A stretch of 22,492 nt of DNA, taken from IMG/VR virus record IMGVR_UViG_3300009159_000348, positions 1 to 22,492 of that record. One strand, given 5' to 3'. This stretch comes from a virus. Position 1 is the first letter of the stretch. Every line of letters begins with the position of its first letter. Positions 7,305-13,886 of the stretch are shown piece by piece. Below the pieces are notes generated by a model. The model had not been told where the DNA came from and did not search any database. It worked only from the letters and a program-made list of their open reading frames with translations. Position numbers and translations under genes: made by a program.

Positions 7305-7658
7305 CTAATAAAATACATGGTTGTTTATTGTAACACGGGGTTTCATGCCCCATTGATTGTTTAATGCTATGCTATGAAAATTTGTCGCACCTTTACTATA
7401 ATCTTTTACTTTTAAATTTAATATCTGATATGCAATATTATAATACTGAGTTCCTCGTAACGCCTCAGGCGTCGGAGGTTTTAGTTTACCATACCACGAA
7501 AACTGATAGGGCTTTCTCATCTCATTACATACATTCTTAGGATTAAAATCAGCGCGACGATATAATACATAACCTACTGCAATCTGTCCCACTAATCCTT
7601 CGCCTCTTGCTTCCATGAATATAGTTGTAGCTAGGCATGCTAATGCTTGATCTATCAT
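7305..7658 (-). CDS. endolysin, SleB-like cell wall hydrolase
   Basis: 117-aa protein matching the Hydrolase_2/SleB peptidoglycan hydrolase fold. Signature residues: E16 in IFMEARGEG (likely catalytic Glu of a lytic transglycosylase-type enzyme), QIAVGYVLYRR, the VCN...PYQFSWY block, and GATNFHS...QWG near the C-terminus. It is a bare catalytic domain without signal peptide or cell-wall binding domain, so export would need a holin. AAGGAGG lies five bases before the ATG, a strong site. It is encoded within the leftward early-type cluster rather than with the structural genes. Confidence 0.9.
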   Translation of the reverse strand: MIDQALACLATTIFMEARGEGLVGQIAVGYVLYRRADFNPKNVCNEMRKPYQFSWYGKLKPPTPEALRGTQYYNIAYQILNLKVKDYSKGATNFHSIALNNQWGMKPRVTINNHVFY

Positions 7659-7684
7659 ATAACCTCCTTGTTTAAGGGACTAAA

Positions 7685-7966
7685 TTATTTTTTATTTGGG
7701 GTAGCTTCTTTGATGAGGCGTTGTAGATACCAATCTGCTTTACGCAAATCTTCTACGCCGTTTTTAAATTTCCAACGCCAAACATATTTAATAATATTAG
7801 CGGTGCATACCGCCTCAATACCAAATAGTCCTTTGGTGGCTTCCTTGATAGCGTCGATACATTCAATCGCGCCTTGTGTGTAATGTGATGGGTGATTCAC
7901 ATTATCTTTTATTACTTTTACTACTTTACTTTTATAACTATTAAGAATTTTTCTTAATCTTGTCAT
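7685..7966 (-). CDS. DUF3310 (SaV-like) protein
   Basis: 93-aa protein with the DUF3310 signature: VNHPSHYTQGAIECIDAI at 23-40, then NIIKYVWRWKFKNG near 57-70 and DLRKADWYLQRLI to the end. This domain is frequent in phages (often mislabelled nucleotide kinase) and its function is not established. The first roughly 20 residues are an extra basic segment. AAAGGAG lies five bases upstream of the ATG, and the start overlaps the VRR-NUC stop by ATGA. Confidence 0.9.
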   Translation of the reverse strand: MTRLRKILNSYKSKVVKVIKDNVNHPSHYTQGAIECIDAIKEATKGLFGIEAVCTANIIKYVWRWKFKNGVEDLRKADWYLQRLIKEATPNKK

Positions 7967-8253
7967 TGTATCTCCTTTACTAGAGCCAATAATGACTCTA
8001 TATTATCTTCATTTATCACAATTGCCAAGCCCTCATTGCGTTTTATGTCATCAATGTTGCGTAATTGCAACAAAGTAGGGGTATTTTTACCCGATTTACA
8101 CTCAATGCCGATGAATTTGCCCTTGTAACACGCAATAATGTCGGGTACACCACTCCTACCAAACCCTGTTGCCATTGGTGAGAAATGGTATGCGCCTAGA
8201 TCATCTAATATCTTTTTAACTCGCTTCTTTACTTTACTTTCTGGCGTTGCCAT
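7963..8253 (-). CDS. VRR-NUC family nuclease
   Basis: 96-aa minimal VRR-NUC domain of the PD-(D/E)XK superfamily. Visible: the N-terminal E5 helix (PESKVKKRVKKIL), GRSGVPDIIA with D38, IGIECKSG with E51 and K53, and Q63 in the TPTLLQLRN segment. Stand-alone phage VRR-NUC proteins can act as Holliday-junction or branched-DNA nucleases, which fits a replication/packaging role. The catalytic set is complete, so activity is expected. It is coupled to the DUF3310 gene by ATGA. Confidence 0.92.
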   Translation of the reverse strand: MATPESKVKKRVKKILDDLGAYHFSPMATGFGRSGVPDIIACYKGKFIGIECKSGKNTPTLLQLRNIDDIKRNEGLAIVINEDNIESLLALVKEIQ

Positions 8254-8254
8254 A

Positions 8255-8521
8255 TTAAATCACAGGAATGATGTTTAATTCTGATTGGCTTGATGTCCAT
8301 ATAGCACCCGCATCATTACCCTCATCATCACGCATCGCAAGTATCCAATGACCATCTTCAAACTCAATCACAAGTCCTGATTTATCCCATGCAATATCTT
8401 CACGTTCACGATCAGTTAAATATCTAACACGTCGTATCGTTTTACCTACTAAAAAATTACTTGCTAGATTACCCCAATATTCTCGAAGTTCTGCATTACT
8501 TGATACTTTAACGTCCGTCAT
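8255..8521 (-). CDS. conserved hypothetical (RDDEGNDAGAIW motif)
   Basis: 88-aa soluble protein. LVGKTIRRVRYLTDREREDI, then LVIEFEDGHWI and RDDEGNDAGAIWT, form a recognisable small family seen in phages and bacteria: a beta-rich domain with a 'DDEGNdaGa' turn. Function unknown. The ATG is preceded by GGGGACAGAAA, a copy of the AGAAACGGGG element found repeatedly at 10636-10823, which here may serve as the ribosome-binding site. Confidence 0.75.
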   Translation of the reverse strand: MTDVKVSSNAELREYWGNLASNFLVGKTIRRVRYLTDREREDIAWDKSGLVIEFEDGHWILAMRDDEGNDAGAIWTSSQSELNIIPVI

Positions 8522-8660
8522 TTTCTGTCCCCGTTTCTTTTAGTTTATGTTGTTCAACACTACACTTCATACCAAACATAATTGCGTCAAAGATATTAAA
8601 CTTCTCGACCTTATCATGTTCTTCTACTTGTTGCTTTATAGCTTCATCATTAGTCTTCAC
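8508..8660 (-). CDS. 50-aa hypothetical protein, GTG start
   Basis: Hand-read short gene starting GTG at 8660-8658 with a strong AGGAGG five bases upstream. The translation begins VKTNDEAIKQQVEEHDKVEK and continues NIFDAIMFGMKCSVEQHKL to a TAA at 8510-8508. It overlaps the next gene's start by 14 bases and the previous gene's end by 11, typical of this cluster. It is a polar helical protein with no known domain. Confidence 0.65.
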   Translation of the reverse strand: MKTNDEAIKQQVEEHDKVEKFNIFDAIMFGMKCSVEQHKLKETGTENDGR

Positions 8661-8931
8661 ATCGTCCTCCTACACAAGCACGTCCAATGATCTCGTTTTC
8701 TAAATCGTTGTATGCGTCAGCTTGAATTAAATGATCTTGATACTTCTTTAATCGGTCATACAATCTATGCTCGGTCTCAACGCTATAAGCATTTACAACA
8801 AAGCCTTTCTCTCTTAATGGTTCAGCTAATACTGTATTGACGTGGTCACTAGGTTCAACACCCCATTTAACTACCTCGTCATACTTCGCGTCTTCCATCG
8901 ATACTTCTAACACCACACTAAACTTAATCAT
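8650..8931 (-). CDS. hypothetical protein
   Basis: 93-aa protein starting MIKFSVVLEVSMEDAKYDEV. The ATG at 8931-8929 is preferred over an in-frame GTG two codons upstream because GAGG lies five bases before it. Predicted beta strand then helices; the C-terminus ends in CVGGRCED, a pair of Cys that could bind metal or form a disulfide. No recognised family. It overlaps the 50-aa gene downstream. Confidence 0.7.
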   Translation of the reverse strand: MIKFSVVLEVSMEDAKYDEVVKWGVEPSDHVNTVLAEPLREKGFVVNAYSVETEHRLYDRLKKYQDHLIQADAYNDLENEIIGRACVGGRCED

Positions 8932-8938
8932 ATACACC

Positions 8939-9097
8939 TCATCTTAACAAAGTAATTAGTAATAAAAATACTGCAATACCCCAACCCAATACTTCACTAA
9001 TAATCATACGTCTATATTTTTCTTTTGGTATTGTTGTAAATTCACTCATATAGATTTCTCTATCATAGTCTTTATATATCGGTTTTGTTTTCATCAT
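8939..9097 (-). CDS. 52-aa protein with C-terminal TM helix
   Basis: Hand-read short gene from ATG 9097-9095 to TGA 8941-8939. It begins MMKTKPIYKDYDREIYMSEF and ends in a hydrophobic helix (LGWGIAVFLLLITLL) followed by a single Arg, so it is a tail-anchored small membrane protein. Its start overlaps the upstream stop by ATGA and is preceded by ACGGGGACAA, related to the AGAAACGGGG element. Function unknown. Confidence 0.65.
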   Translation of the reverse strand: MMKTKPIYKDYDREIYMSEFTTIPKEKYRRMIISEVLGWGIAVFLLLITLLR

Positions 9098-9258
9098 TTG
9101 TCCCCGTTAATTAAGTTAATGATCTGTGCTTTAGCTTTCATCGCGCCGTCTTCTAAACCCGCTTCGTACGCCCGTGCAATTAAGTCTGACATCTGCGTAA
9201 ACTCTATGTCATAGCGTTCTGCCATAGCTTTTTGTAATTCTTCTTTAATCCCCTGCAT
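9094..9258 (-). CDS. 54-aa hypothetical protein
   Basis: Hand-read short gene from ATG 9258-9256. The sequence begins MQGIKEELQKAMAERYDIEF and continues with LIARAYEAGLEDG and a helical end NGDK: a soluble, mostly helical protein. It overlaps the upstream gene by 14 bases and the downstream gene by ATGA, which supports it as a real member of the operon. No known domain. Confidence 0.65.
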   Translation of the reverse strand: MQGIKEELQKAMAERYDIEFTQMSDLIARAYEAGLEDGAMKAKAQIINLINGDK

Positions 9259-9472
9259 TCTTTTTCTCCTCAAAGTTTTTTAATGATTGTATGTATTGGT
9301 TCGTTGCGAAATTAACACCCGCGTAGATACCCATTCTATAAACTTCATAAAACATTTTTGCATCTGCTTCTGATCTTACTAAACCTTTTCCGTCGGCGTA
9401 CTTATAATACTCCTCGACTGCAAGTGAAACTATGTTTTCCTCAAACTGCCTTTTCTTTTCTTCGGGCGTCAT
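9245..9472 (-). CDS. hypothetical helical protein
   Basis: 75-aa protein beginning MTPEEKKRQFEENIVSLAVE, with EADAKMFYEVYRMGIYAGVN. It is similar in character to the 54-aa product of the next gene (both contain an aliphatic helix followed by an 'AYEAG'/'IYAG' turn), so the two may be distant paralogues. The start overlaps the preceding stop as ATGA. Function unknown. Confidence 0.7.
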   Translation of the reverse strand: MTPEEKKRQFEENIVSLAVEEYYKYADGKGLVRSEADAKMFYEVYRMGIYAGVNFATNQYIQSLKNFEEKKNAGD

Positions 9473-9642
9473 TGATATATTCTCCCTACTCCGTTTAAAA
9501 TACTCTGTAAATCTTTTGCTTCAAAATCATTCTTGTTAAATGCAAACGGCGACTTTCTACCATTGGCGTGTTTAACGTAGCCTGTCACTATTACTTGCTC
9601 GACTATAATTTGTTTTTCTTTTTTCTTTTCAGTAGTCACCAT
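9469..9642 (-). CDS. hypothetical basic protein
   Basis: 57-aa protein, MVTTEKKKEKQIIVEQVIV followed by TGYVKHANGRKSPFAFNKND. I prefer the ATG at 9642-9640 because GGAG lies six bases before it; the ATG four codons upstream (9654) contains that GGAG in its second codon and has no site of its own. Small beta-rich fold, function unknown. It overlaps the upstream gene by 14 bases. Confidence 0.65.
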   Translation of the reverse strand: MVTTEKKKEKQIIVEQVIVTGYVKHANGRKSPFAFNKNDFEAKDLQSILNGVGRIYQ

Positions 9643-9877
9643 CGGGGTCTCCATATTTTTGTGCTTGGTGTTCTAGTATATCACGATTGTATTCATACTC
9701 AACTTCATCTAAAAAGTTCTCAATGTCTTTTCCCGCTTGTCTAAATTCAGCGGGTAGGGCTATCTCTTCTATTCTGCCGTCTTCCCATTTAACCGATAGC
9801 CACCATGATTTAATCCTTATAGGTTCTTGTGGTTCGGGCGGGTCTATGTCGCGTTCTAATCTATCTATGTTGTTCAT
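9629..9877 (-). CDS. hypothetical acidic protein
   Basis: 82-aa acidic protein. SWWLSVKWEDGRIEEIALPA suggests a small beta hairpin domain, followed by a helix (AGKDIENFLDEVEYEYNRD). No motif is recognised. It overlaps its upstream neighbour by ATGA. Function unknown. Confidence 0.7.
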   Translation of the reverse strand: MNNIDRLERDIDPPEPQEPIRIKSWWLSVKWEDGRIEEIALPAEFRQAGKDIENFLDEVEYEYNRDILEHQAQKYGDPDGDY

Positions 9878-10050
9878 ACTTCCCCCATTTCTTTATATAA
9901 GTTTTCTAATGTTTGTGCTGCCCATTGTAAATTAGATGCTCTGATTTCGTCAGCTTCCCCATTTGCTGTTTCTTCTAGATAGTCTGCCGTATTCTTTATT
10001 GTCTTTAAGCATTCTTTTAGCGTTTGTCTTATGGTAGATTTATAGGTCAT
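9874..10050 (-). CDS. hypothetical helical protein
   Basis: 58-aa all-helical protein starting MTYKSTIRQTLKECLKTIKN. A longer frame begins at 10146 but would overlap the upstream gene by 107 bases; the internal ATG at 10050 has AAGGGA just upstream and gives the usual 11-base overlap, so I chose it. The pattern (two helices, YLEETANGEADEI and LQWAAQTLENLYKEM) is common among small phage proteins of unknown role. Confidence 0.65.
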   Translation of the reverse strand: MTYKSTIRQTLKECLKTIKNTADYLEETANGEADEIRASNLQWAAQTLENLYKEMGEV

Positions 10051-10270
10051 TGATTTCCCTTTCAAAGTAAGCCATACATCGTTCATAAATTGCATTAAAT
10101 AAGTCTTGTCCGTATTCTGTATCACTTGTGTTGCCGTCTTCGTCATCTTGGATACACAAATGCTCTATATCAAGCAACCAAATCACGTCGTCGTAGATTG
10201 CTTCCGCTAGTTCCCCCGCCTTTTCATTTGGTGAATTGTCTATTATCTCTGTGCCGTTAATGAGTTTCAT
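10040..10270 (-). CDS. hypothetical acidic protein
   Basis: 76-aa acidic soluble protein beginning MKLINGTEIIDNSPNEKAGE, with an Asp-rich central stretch (CIQDDEDGNTSDTEYGQD) and a terminal helix (FNAIYERCMAYFEREIN). No known domain. It overlaps the upstream gene by ATGA. It is second in the leftward unit that starts at the 10662-10691 promoter. Confidence 0.7.
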   Translation of the reverse strand: MKLINGTEIIDNSPNEKAGELAEAIYDDVIWLLDIEHLCIQDDEDGNTSDTEYGQDLFNAIYERCMAYFEREINDL

Positions 10271-10629
10271 GTTGATGCGCCTTTCACTCTTTTGTCTATG
10301 TAAGATAATTCTTTTTCATAATCTTTTATTTCCTTTCCCGTCAAAAAATGGTTTTCACCGCAACAACTGCCTTTCCATTCAGGCACTTCGTCATAGCAAT
10401 ACACGCAATACGTTATGCCGTCATCTAAATCGTCAAACTCGGTTTCAACTGCGGGTTCAAACTTCTCTGCCGTCCATTCTTTTTGTGGAGGTTCTAAACT
10501 AAACCGATAAGGGAAATTCGTTTGATCGTTTAAAAATAAACATAGACGTTCCAATACTTGTTTGTAATCATCGCCCACAATCCTAAAATCGTCATCGCCC
10601 TCTGTATAGCTAATAAAAACTTCTTTCAT
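10267..10629 (-). CDS. hypothetical protein with Cys cluster, first gene of the long leftward operon
   Basis: 120-aa acidic protein. The C-terminal half has CVYCYDE followed by SCCGENHF, a likely zinc-binding knuckle pair (CxxC...CC/H). The N-terminal half (MKEVFISYTEGDDDFRIVGD) gives no recognised fold; the 'FISYTEGDDD' resemblance to TIR-like openings is too short to use. It is the first gene behind the strong promoter at 10662-10691, so it is probably expressed early. The ATG is preceded by AGAAACGGGGATTGAT, an element copy that may act as its ribosome-binding site. Confidence 0.7.
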   Translation of the reverse strand: MKEVFISYTEGDDDFRIVGDDYKQVLERLCLFLNDQTNFPYRFSLEPPQKEWTAEKFEPAVETEFDDLDDGITYCVYCYDEVPEWKGSCCGENHFLTGKEIKDYEKELSYIDKRVKGAST

Positions 10630-10661
10630 ATCAATCCCCGTTTCTGTTAGTGAGGTCTACG

Positions 10662-10691
10662 ATTATCTCAAACCCCGTTTCTACTTGTCAA
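10662..10691 (-). promoter_or_regulatory. sigma70-type promoter for the 10629-to-1 leftward operon
   Basis: On the minus strand TTGACA (10691-10686) and GATAAT (10667-10662) are separated by 18 bases: a perfect -35 and a 5/6 -10. The -10 lies about 33 bases before the ATG at 10629. The 14-bp string around the -10 (GTTTGAGATAATCG) recurs exactly at 15048-15061 before the second leftward operon. The spacer contains one AGAAACGGGG copy. Confidence 0.75.
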
Positions 10692-10732
10692 GTATTATTT
10701 TACAATTATTTTGTAGTCCCCGTTTCTAGTCC

Positions 10733-10752
10733 GCATTAAGTATTTATTGCGT
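10733..10752. repeat. 20-bp direct repeat, copy 1 (operator-like)
   Basis: GCATTAAGTATTTATTGCGT, identical to 10850-10869, 117 bases away. The first 18 bases have imperfect dyad symmetry (7 of 9 pairs match), as expected of a repressor or activator site. Confidence 0.75.
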
Positions 10753-10849
10753 TGACTTTGTCCCCGTTTCTTTTTTGGCGTGGGGAATTCCCCGCTTCTA
10801 GTCGCGCTGACGCCCCCGTTTCTAATGAAACCTGTTCCCTAGATTTTGC

Positions 10850-10869
10850 GCATTAAGTATTTATTGCGT
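10850..10869. repeat. 20-bp direct repeat, copy 2 (operator-like)
   Basis: Second exact copy of the sequence at 10733-10752, between the terminator of the peptidase operon and the CCCCGTTTCT array. A related AATACTCAAGTATT with 6-base arms lies nearby at about 10903-10916. Confidence 0.75.
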
Positions 10870-10922
10870 GGACGAAGTGAGAGAAAAAGAATAACCGAGT
10901 AGAATACTCAAGTATTTAAAGT

Positions 10923-10953
10923 GAAAAGAAAAGACGGGCATGGGTAGCCCGTC
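10923..10953 (-). terminator. rho-independent terminator of the 15004-10976 operon
   Basis: On the minus strand GACGGGC, a 7-base loop (TACCCAT) and GCCCGTC form a perfect 7-bp G+C-rich stem at 10953-10933, directly followed by TTTTCTTTTC. It lies 23 bases after the last gene of the peptidase operon and so separates the two leftward transcription units. Confidence 0.9.
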
Positions 10954-10975
10954 GAGGTGGAGTGATTGCATTAAT

Positions 10976-11998
10976 CTAGTAGTGATAAGGTGTGCGGTCG
11001 AGCGGTGCGTCGAGGTCGTCGTTCATTGGGTAGTATTGCGCCTCCTCCATGTATTGAATTTGATCGACTAGGTCATAGATAACATTAGCAATCTCGTCGG
11101 GCTTGGCACTTTTAACCCATTTCAACATTGACTTATAATCGGTATATAGTAGATCATCATAGGTCGGGAGATCGTGCGACATGGTGCGATTGTGTGCGCC
11201 GTAAAATGAATATAGTGGACGCGGTTCGGGTTTTCTGACAATCGGGAGGGCTTGGCGTTTCCAATCATAAGCGAGGATTGTGTCCCTCATTCGTAGGACG
11301 TGCGCCGTGTCTAAAGTTTCCGCGCTTGTGTGTTCTGACTGATAGCCTATCGAGATATTAAGACACTCGGGGACTAGGTGCGCATATTCCGCCGTGTCTG
11401 TATATATGCCCGTTGTGTCGAGTTGGAAGTCTTTACCGAATAGCTTAATTAATGCGTGGCCTAGTTCATCACTCGCGCACCTGTCGCCTCGTTGGTGTGT
11501 GATGATCGAAGTTGTCCCGCGTCTATCAAACGCGACCGCGTGTGTAAATTGTTTTATATAGTCGGCATGAAGTTCTGCGATCTGCGACGAACCCCACCCC
11601 CCGCGCTCCTCGCCTCTGTGGAATATATATGTCCCCTCAACGTCGGCGTCGATCATTTCAAGAAGTAAGAAAACCCCCGCGCCGTCGTCCGCGCCTAAAC
11701 AATCGGACGCTTGATCTACGAACGCCGTCCCGAAAGTATCTAGGAAAACTTCTTGCGTGATAAGTTCGGGCGTTGAGTTGTGCATGGTGTCAATGTGCGC
11801 ACTCCATAAAATGTTCGTCTTGGCTTTTTTGTTGTGGTTGTCGTAGATATAAGCGAGTGTTTCGCCTTCCTCATTCTTTAGCGTTTTGAAGTCTTTGAAA
11901 TATGCCTCTATAAATTCACGTTCGCCCTCGCTTTCATGTTGGCGTCTGTATGTAAGAATGTTTAATAGTCTGTCGATTGGTTTATTAATTGTTTTCAT
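10976..11998 (-). CDS. clan MH zinc metallopeptidase (M20/M28/M42-like)
   Basis: 340-aa protein with the metal-binding plan of co-catalytic zinc exopeptidases: H68 and D70 in WSAHIDTMH, D104 in CLGADDGAG, E130/E131 in HRGEERGGWGS, D158 in VAFDRRG and H223 in GYQSEHTSAE. All expected ligands and the catalytic Glu are present, so it should be an active aminopeptidase, carboxypeptidase or amidohydrolase; the substrate cannot be told. No signal peptide, so it acts in the host cytoplasm. The C-terminal 90 residues (RKPEPRPLYSFYGAHNRTMS onward) are an extra tail outside the catalytic core. It is the last gene of the G+C-rich leftward operon and overlaps the 633-aa gene by 14 bases. Such peptidases are unusual in phage genomes. 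Confidence 0.85.
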   Translation of the reverse strand: MKTINKPIDRLLNILTYRRQHESEGEREFIEAYFKDFKTLKNEEGETLAYIYDNHNKKAKTNILWSAHIDTMHNSTPELITQEVFLDTFGTAFVDQASDCLGADDGAGVFLLLEMIDADVEGTYIFHRGEERGGWGSSQIAELHADYIKQFTHAVAFDRRGTTSIITHQRGDRCASDELGHALIKLFGKDFQLDTTGIYTDTAEYAHLVPECLNISIGYQSEHTSAETLDTAHVLRMRDTILAYDWKRQALPIVRKPEPRPLYSFYGAHNRTMSHDLPTYDDLLYTDYKSMLKWVKSAKPDEIANVIYDLVDQIQYMEEAQYYPMNDDLDAPLDRTPYHY

Positions 11999-13886
11999 TT
12001 TGTTGTTGTCCTTGTTGGTTGGCGTCTATTGCGTTGTTTAATATTTCAAACACGGGCGCGAGTGGTTCGGGTTGTGGTTCTTTTAATGCGTCGGGGTATT
12101 CTATAATCTCTATTTCGTCCTCCGATTTCTCGCGGTCAATCTCTGCTTGTAAGTCTTTCGCGTCGTCGGTGTGGCACGTTGTCCCGTCGCTTAATTCGTG
12201 GACGTCGTCCTCGTGTGCTGATAGGTTGCCGTCCGCGTCCTCGTGGTCTATGTCCTCCACTAAATTAAAATAAATAAAACCGCGTAAGGTCATAACGAGG
12301 TCGTCTATGTGGTAATAGTCGCCCGTTTCCTCACAAGCATAAATATCATGCGCGGATAAATCGCAGTCCTCATGGTATGCGTCATCATTCGCCCAAATAA
12401 CGTGATCGTGGTGAACGTAGTCTTGAGTATTGTTATTGATCCAAGCATAAGAATAATTATTATCACAACAATGTCGGCATATATAGTCGCCGTGATGCGT
12501 GTAAGTCATATCGTCGTTGTGTTCCATGTCCCCGCAGTCGTCACACTCGCTCTCGTCCTCGTCCCGCACGTCGTCCGTCCAGCCGTTCGTCATGGTCAAA
12601 CTTAATTCGCCATGCGTGTTGATCTCAATATAAGTGTTGTTGTCGATGTCCACAAGTTCGCCCGATTGTGCCGAACCCTCCGAGCCGTTGCCGTTCACTC
12701 CCGCGTCGATATAAGGTGCAACAAAAATGTCGTCCTCGTCCTCATGCTCGATCATCTGCAATAAACACCCGTCGAGGTTGCCGTGAGTGTATCCGTTGGC
12801 TTTTAAATATTGTTGGAGGTATTTGCCCTCCGTTGAGCCGTTGGCGTCGGGATAAATTCTAACGTATTGTTTCAAGTCCTCCCGCACGATGCAACGCGCG
12901 AGTATGTCGCCCGACTTACTTTGAATATATGCCAAGCGTATCACCGATTTGTCATGCGCATAAACTCGGACGGCGTCCTCGCCTTTCATACATGAACCCG
13001 CCAAACAATCGCGGTATATGCGGACGAACCCGTCGGCGTCGGTGCTTTCAATGTATTTTACTTCCCAGCCCGTGCGACTTGCCACGATTGCGTTATATTT
13101 CTCGACGGCGTCCTTGATCTCTGTTTCTGTTATGCCGATGAAGTCCTTGAATGATGTTAAATACTTGCCTAACTTTGTGACGACCTCGCGCCCGTCCCTT
13201 AAATGTTTTAAAGTCGGATAGTGTGCTATCTGTAGAGGGTTCATTAAACTGACGTGGACGCGGTGCAAGTTGAAAAGGTAATCTAATGCCACGAATTGTT
13301 CGCCTGTAATGCCGATCGCGTTCCAATTCATGTGAACCCACTCACCGCCGTTAAATTCTTGATCGATCTGTTTAATGCGCGGTTCGAGTTTGTCCCGCAC
13401 CTTGTCGAGTTGTTCAATGCGCTTTATATATTCACAAGCGCGGAGGGTGTAGTCGAGGTTCTTGCGTTCCTGTTCTACGTCGGGAGGGTTGCGCACGTCG
13501 CTTATCGTTTTCGCGAGTGTTGCGCCGTTGATTTTGTAATAGGTTTCCGTCCCGCCTTGTGCGTAATAGTCCGAGCGTGAATATCTACTTTTGCGGAGTT
13601 GTTGGCGTTTCGCTCTGTCGTCTTTCTCGAGTTGATATTCTAAAAAAAAGCGGACGTTATTTGATCGAGCGTTTTTTAAATAGAGGTGCGTTTCCGCGCA
13701 GTCGTTCGGCGTCGGGTTAAATAGTTGCAATCGTGCCATAAACTCTTGATCGCTTACCGCCGAATAGATGTCCCTATATCTTAAAAGCGCGGGGGGTTTC
13801 GGCGTGTTCAAGTTGTGCATAGTTTCTATTATGCGTTTGTAGTCCGCGCCCGTTTTGTTTTGTTGGATTGTTTTATTCACGTTCAT
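11985..13886 (-). CDS. large acidic Cys/His-rich protein with possible zinc ribbons
   Basis: 633-aa protein, the second largest in the window. The N-terminal half is helical and basic. Around 287-350 a conserved-looking block runs FVRIYRDCLAGSCMKGED, then VYAHDKSVIRLAYI, ILARCIVRE and YVRIYP; the 'SCM...vRvYa...Lay...aR.i....yvRiY' layout recurs in large uncharacterised phage proteins I have seen but cannot name. Residues 440-600 are strongly acidic and hold C448, C451, C470, C473, C474, C508 and C518 with many His (THHGDYICRHCC, VHHDHVIWANDDAYHEDC), consistent with two or more zinc ribbons. The tail is Pro/Gln/Asn-rich. It overlaps both neighbours by 14 bases, so it is tightly co-expressed with the peptidase. 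Confidence 0.8.
   Translation of the reverse strand: MNVNKTIQQNKTGADYKRIIETMHNLNTPKPPALLRYRDIYSAVSDQEFMARLQLFNPTPNDCAETHLYLKNARSNNVRFFLEYQLEKDDRAKRQQLRKSRYSRSDYYAQGGTETYYKINGATLAKTISDVRNPPDVEQERKNLDYTLRACEYIKRIEQLDKVRDKLEPRIKQIDQEFNGGEWVHMNWNAIGITGEQFVALDYLFNLHRVHVSLMNPLQIAHYPTLKHLRDGREVVTKLGKYLTSFKDFIGITETEIKDAVEKYNAIVASRTGWEVKYIESTDADGFVRIYRDCLAGSCMKGEDAVRVYAHDKSVIRLAYIQSKSGDILARCIVREDLKQYVRIYPDANGSTEGKYLQQYLKANGYTHGNLDGCLLQMIEHEDEDDIFVAPYIDAGVNGNGSEGSAQSGELVDIDNNTYIEINTHGELSLTMTNGWTDDVRDEDESECDDCGDMEHNDDMTYTHHGDYICRHCCDNNYSYAWINNNTQDYVHHDHVIWANDDAYHEDCDLSAHDIYACEETGDYYHIDDLVMTLRGFIYFNLVEDIDHEDADGNLSAHEDDVHELSDGTTCHTDDAKDLQAEIDREKSEDEIEIIEYPDALKEPQPEPLAPVFEILNNAIDANQQGQQQNENN

Larger units (their letters stand above)
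10636..10823. repeat. array of six CCCCG(T/C)TTCT repeats in a control region
   Basis: On the plus strand CCCCGTTTCT occurs at 10636-10645, 10673-10682, 10718-10727, 10762-10771 and 10814-10823, with a one-base variant CCCCGCTTCT at 10790-10799. Starts are 37, 45, 44, 28 and 24 bases apart. Read leftward the unit is (T/A)AGAAACGGGG. One copy lies in the -35/-10 spacer of the promoter and another lies six bases before the ATG of the first gene. A further copy precedes the gene at 8521. A 12-bp perfect palindrome, GGGGAATTCCCC (10782-10793), overlaps the variant copy. No gene is seen in 10630-10975. Confidence 0.8.

Noticed and set aside
10051-10146. Longer start for the gene at 9874
   Set aside because: It would overlap the upstream gene by 107 bases; the ATG at 10050 has its own AAGGGA site.
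10267-10629. TIR-domain protein from the N-terminal 'FISYTEGDDD'
   Set aside because: Only a short string matches; the rest lacks the TIR fold pattern and catalytic Glu context, and has a zinc knuckle instead.
10636-10823. CRISPR array
   Set aside because: Units are only 10 bases, spacing is uneven (24-45) and there are no cas genes; the Cas4-like protein belongs to the phage replication module.
11989-13580. Several rightward open frames of 62-94 codons opposite the 633-aa gene
   Set aside because: They are antisense to a long well-formed coding region with many GAC/GCG codons, which leaves few stops on the other strand; no ribosome sites or domains.
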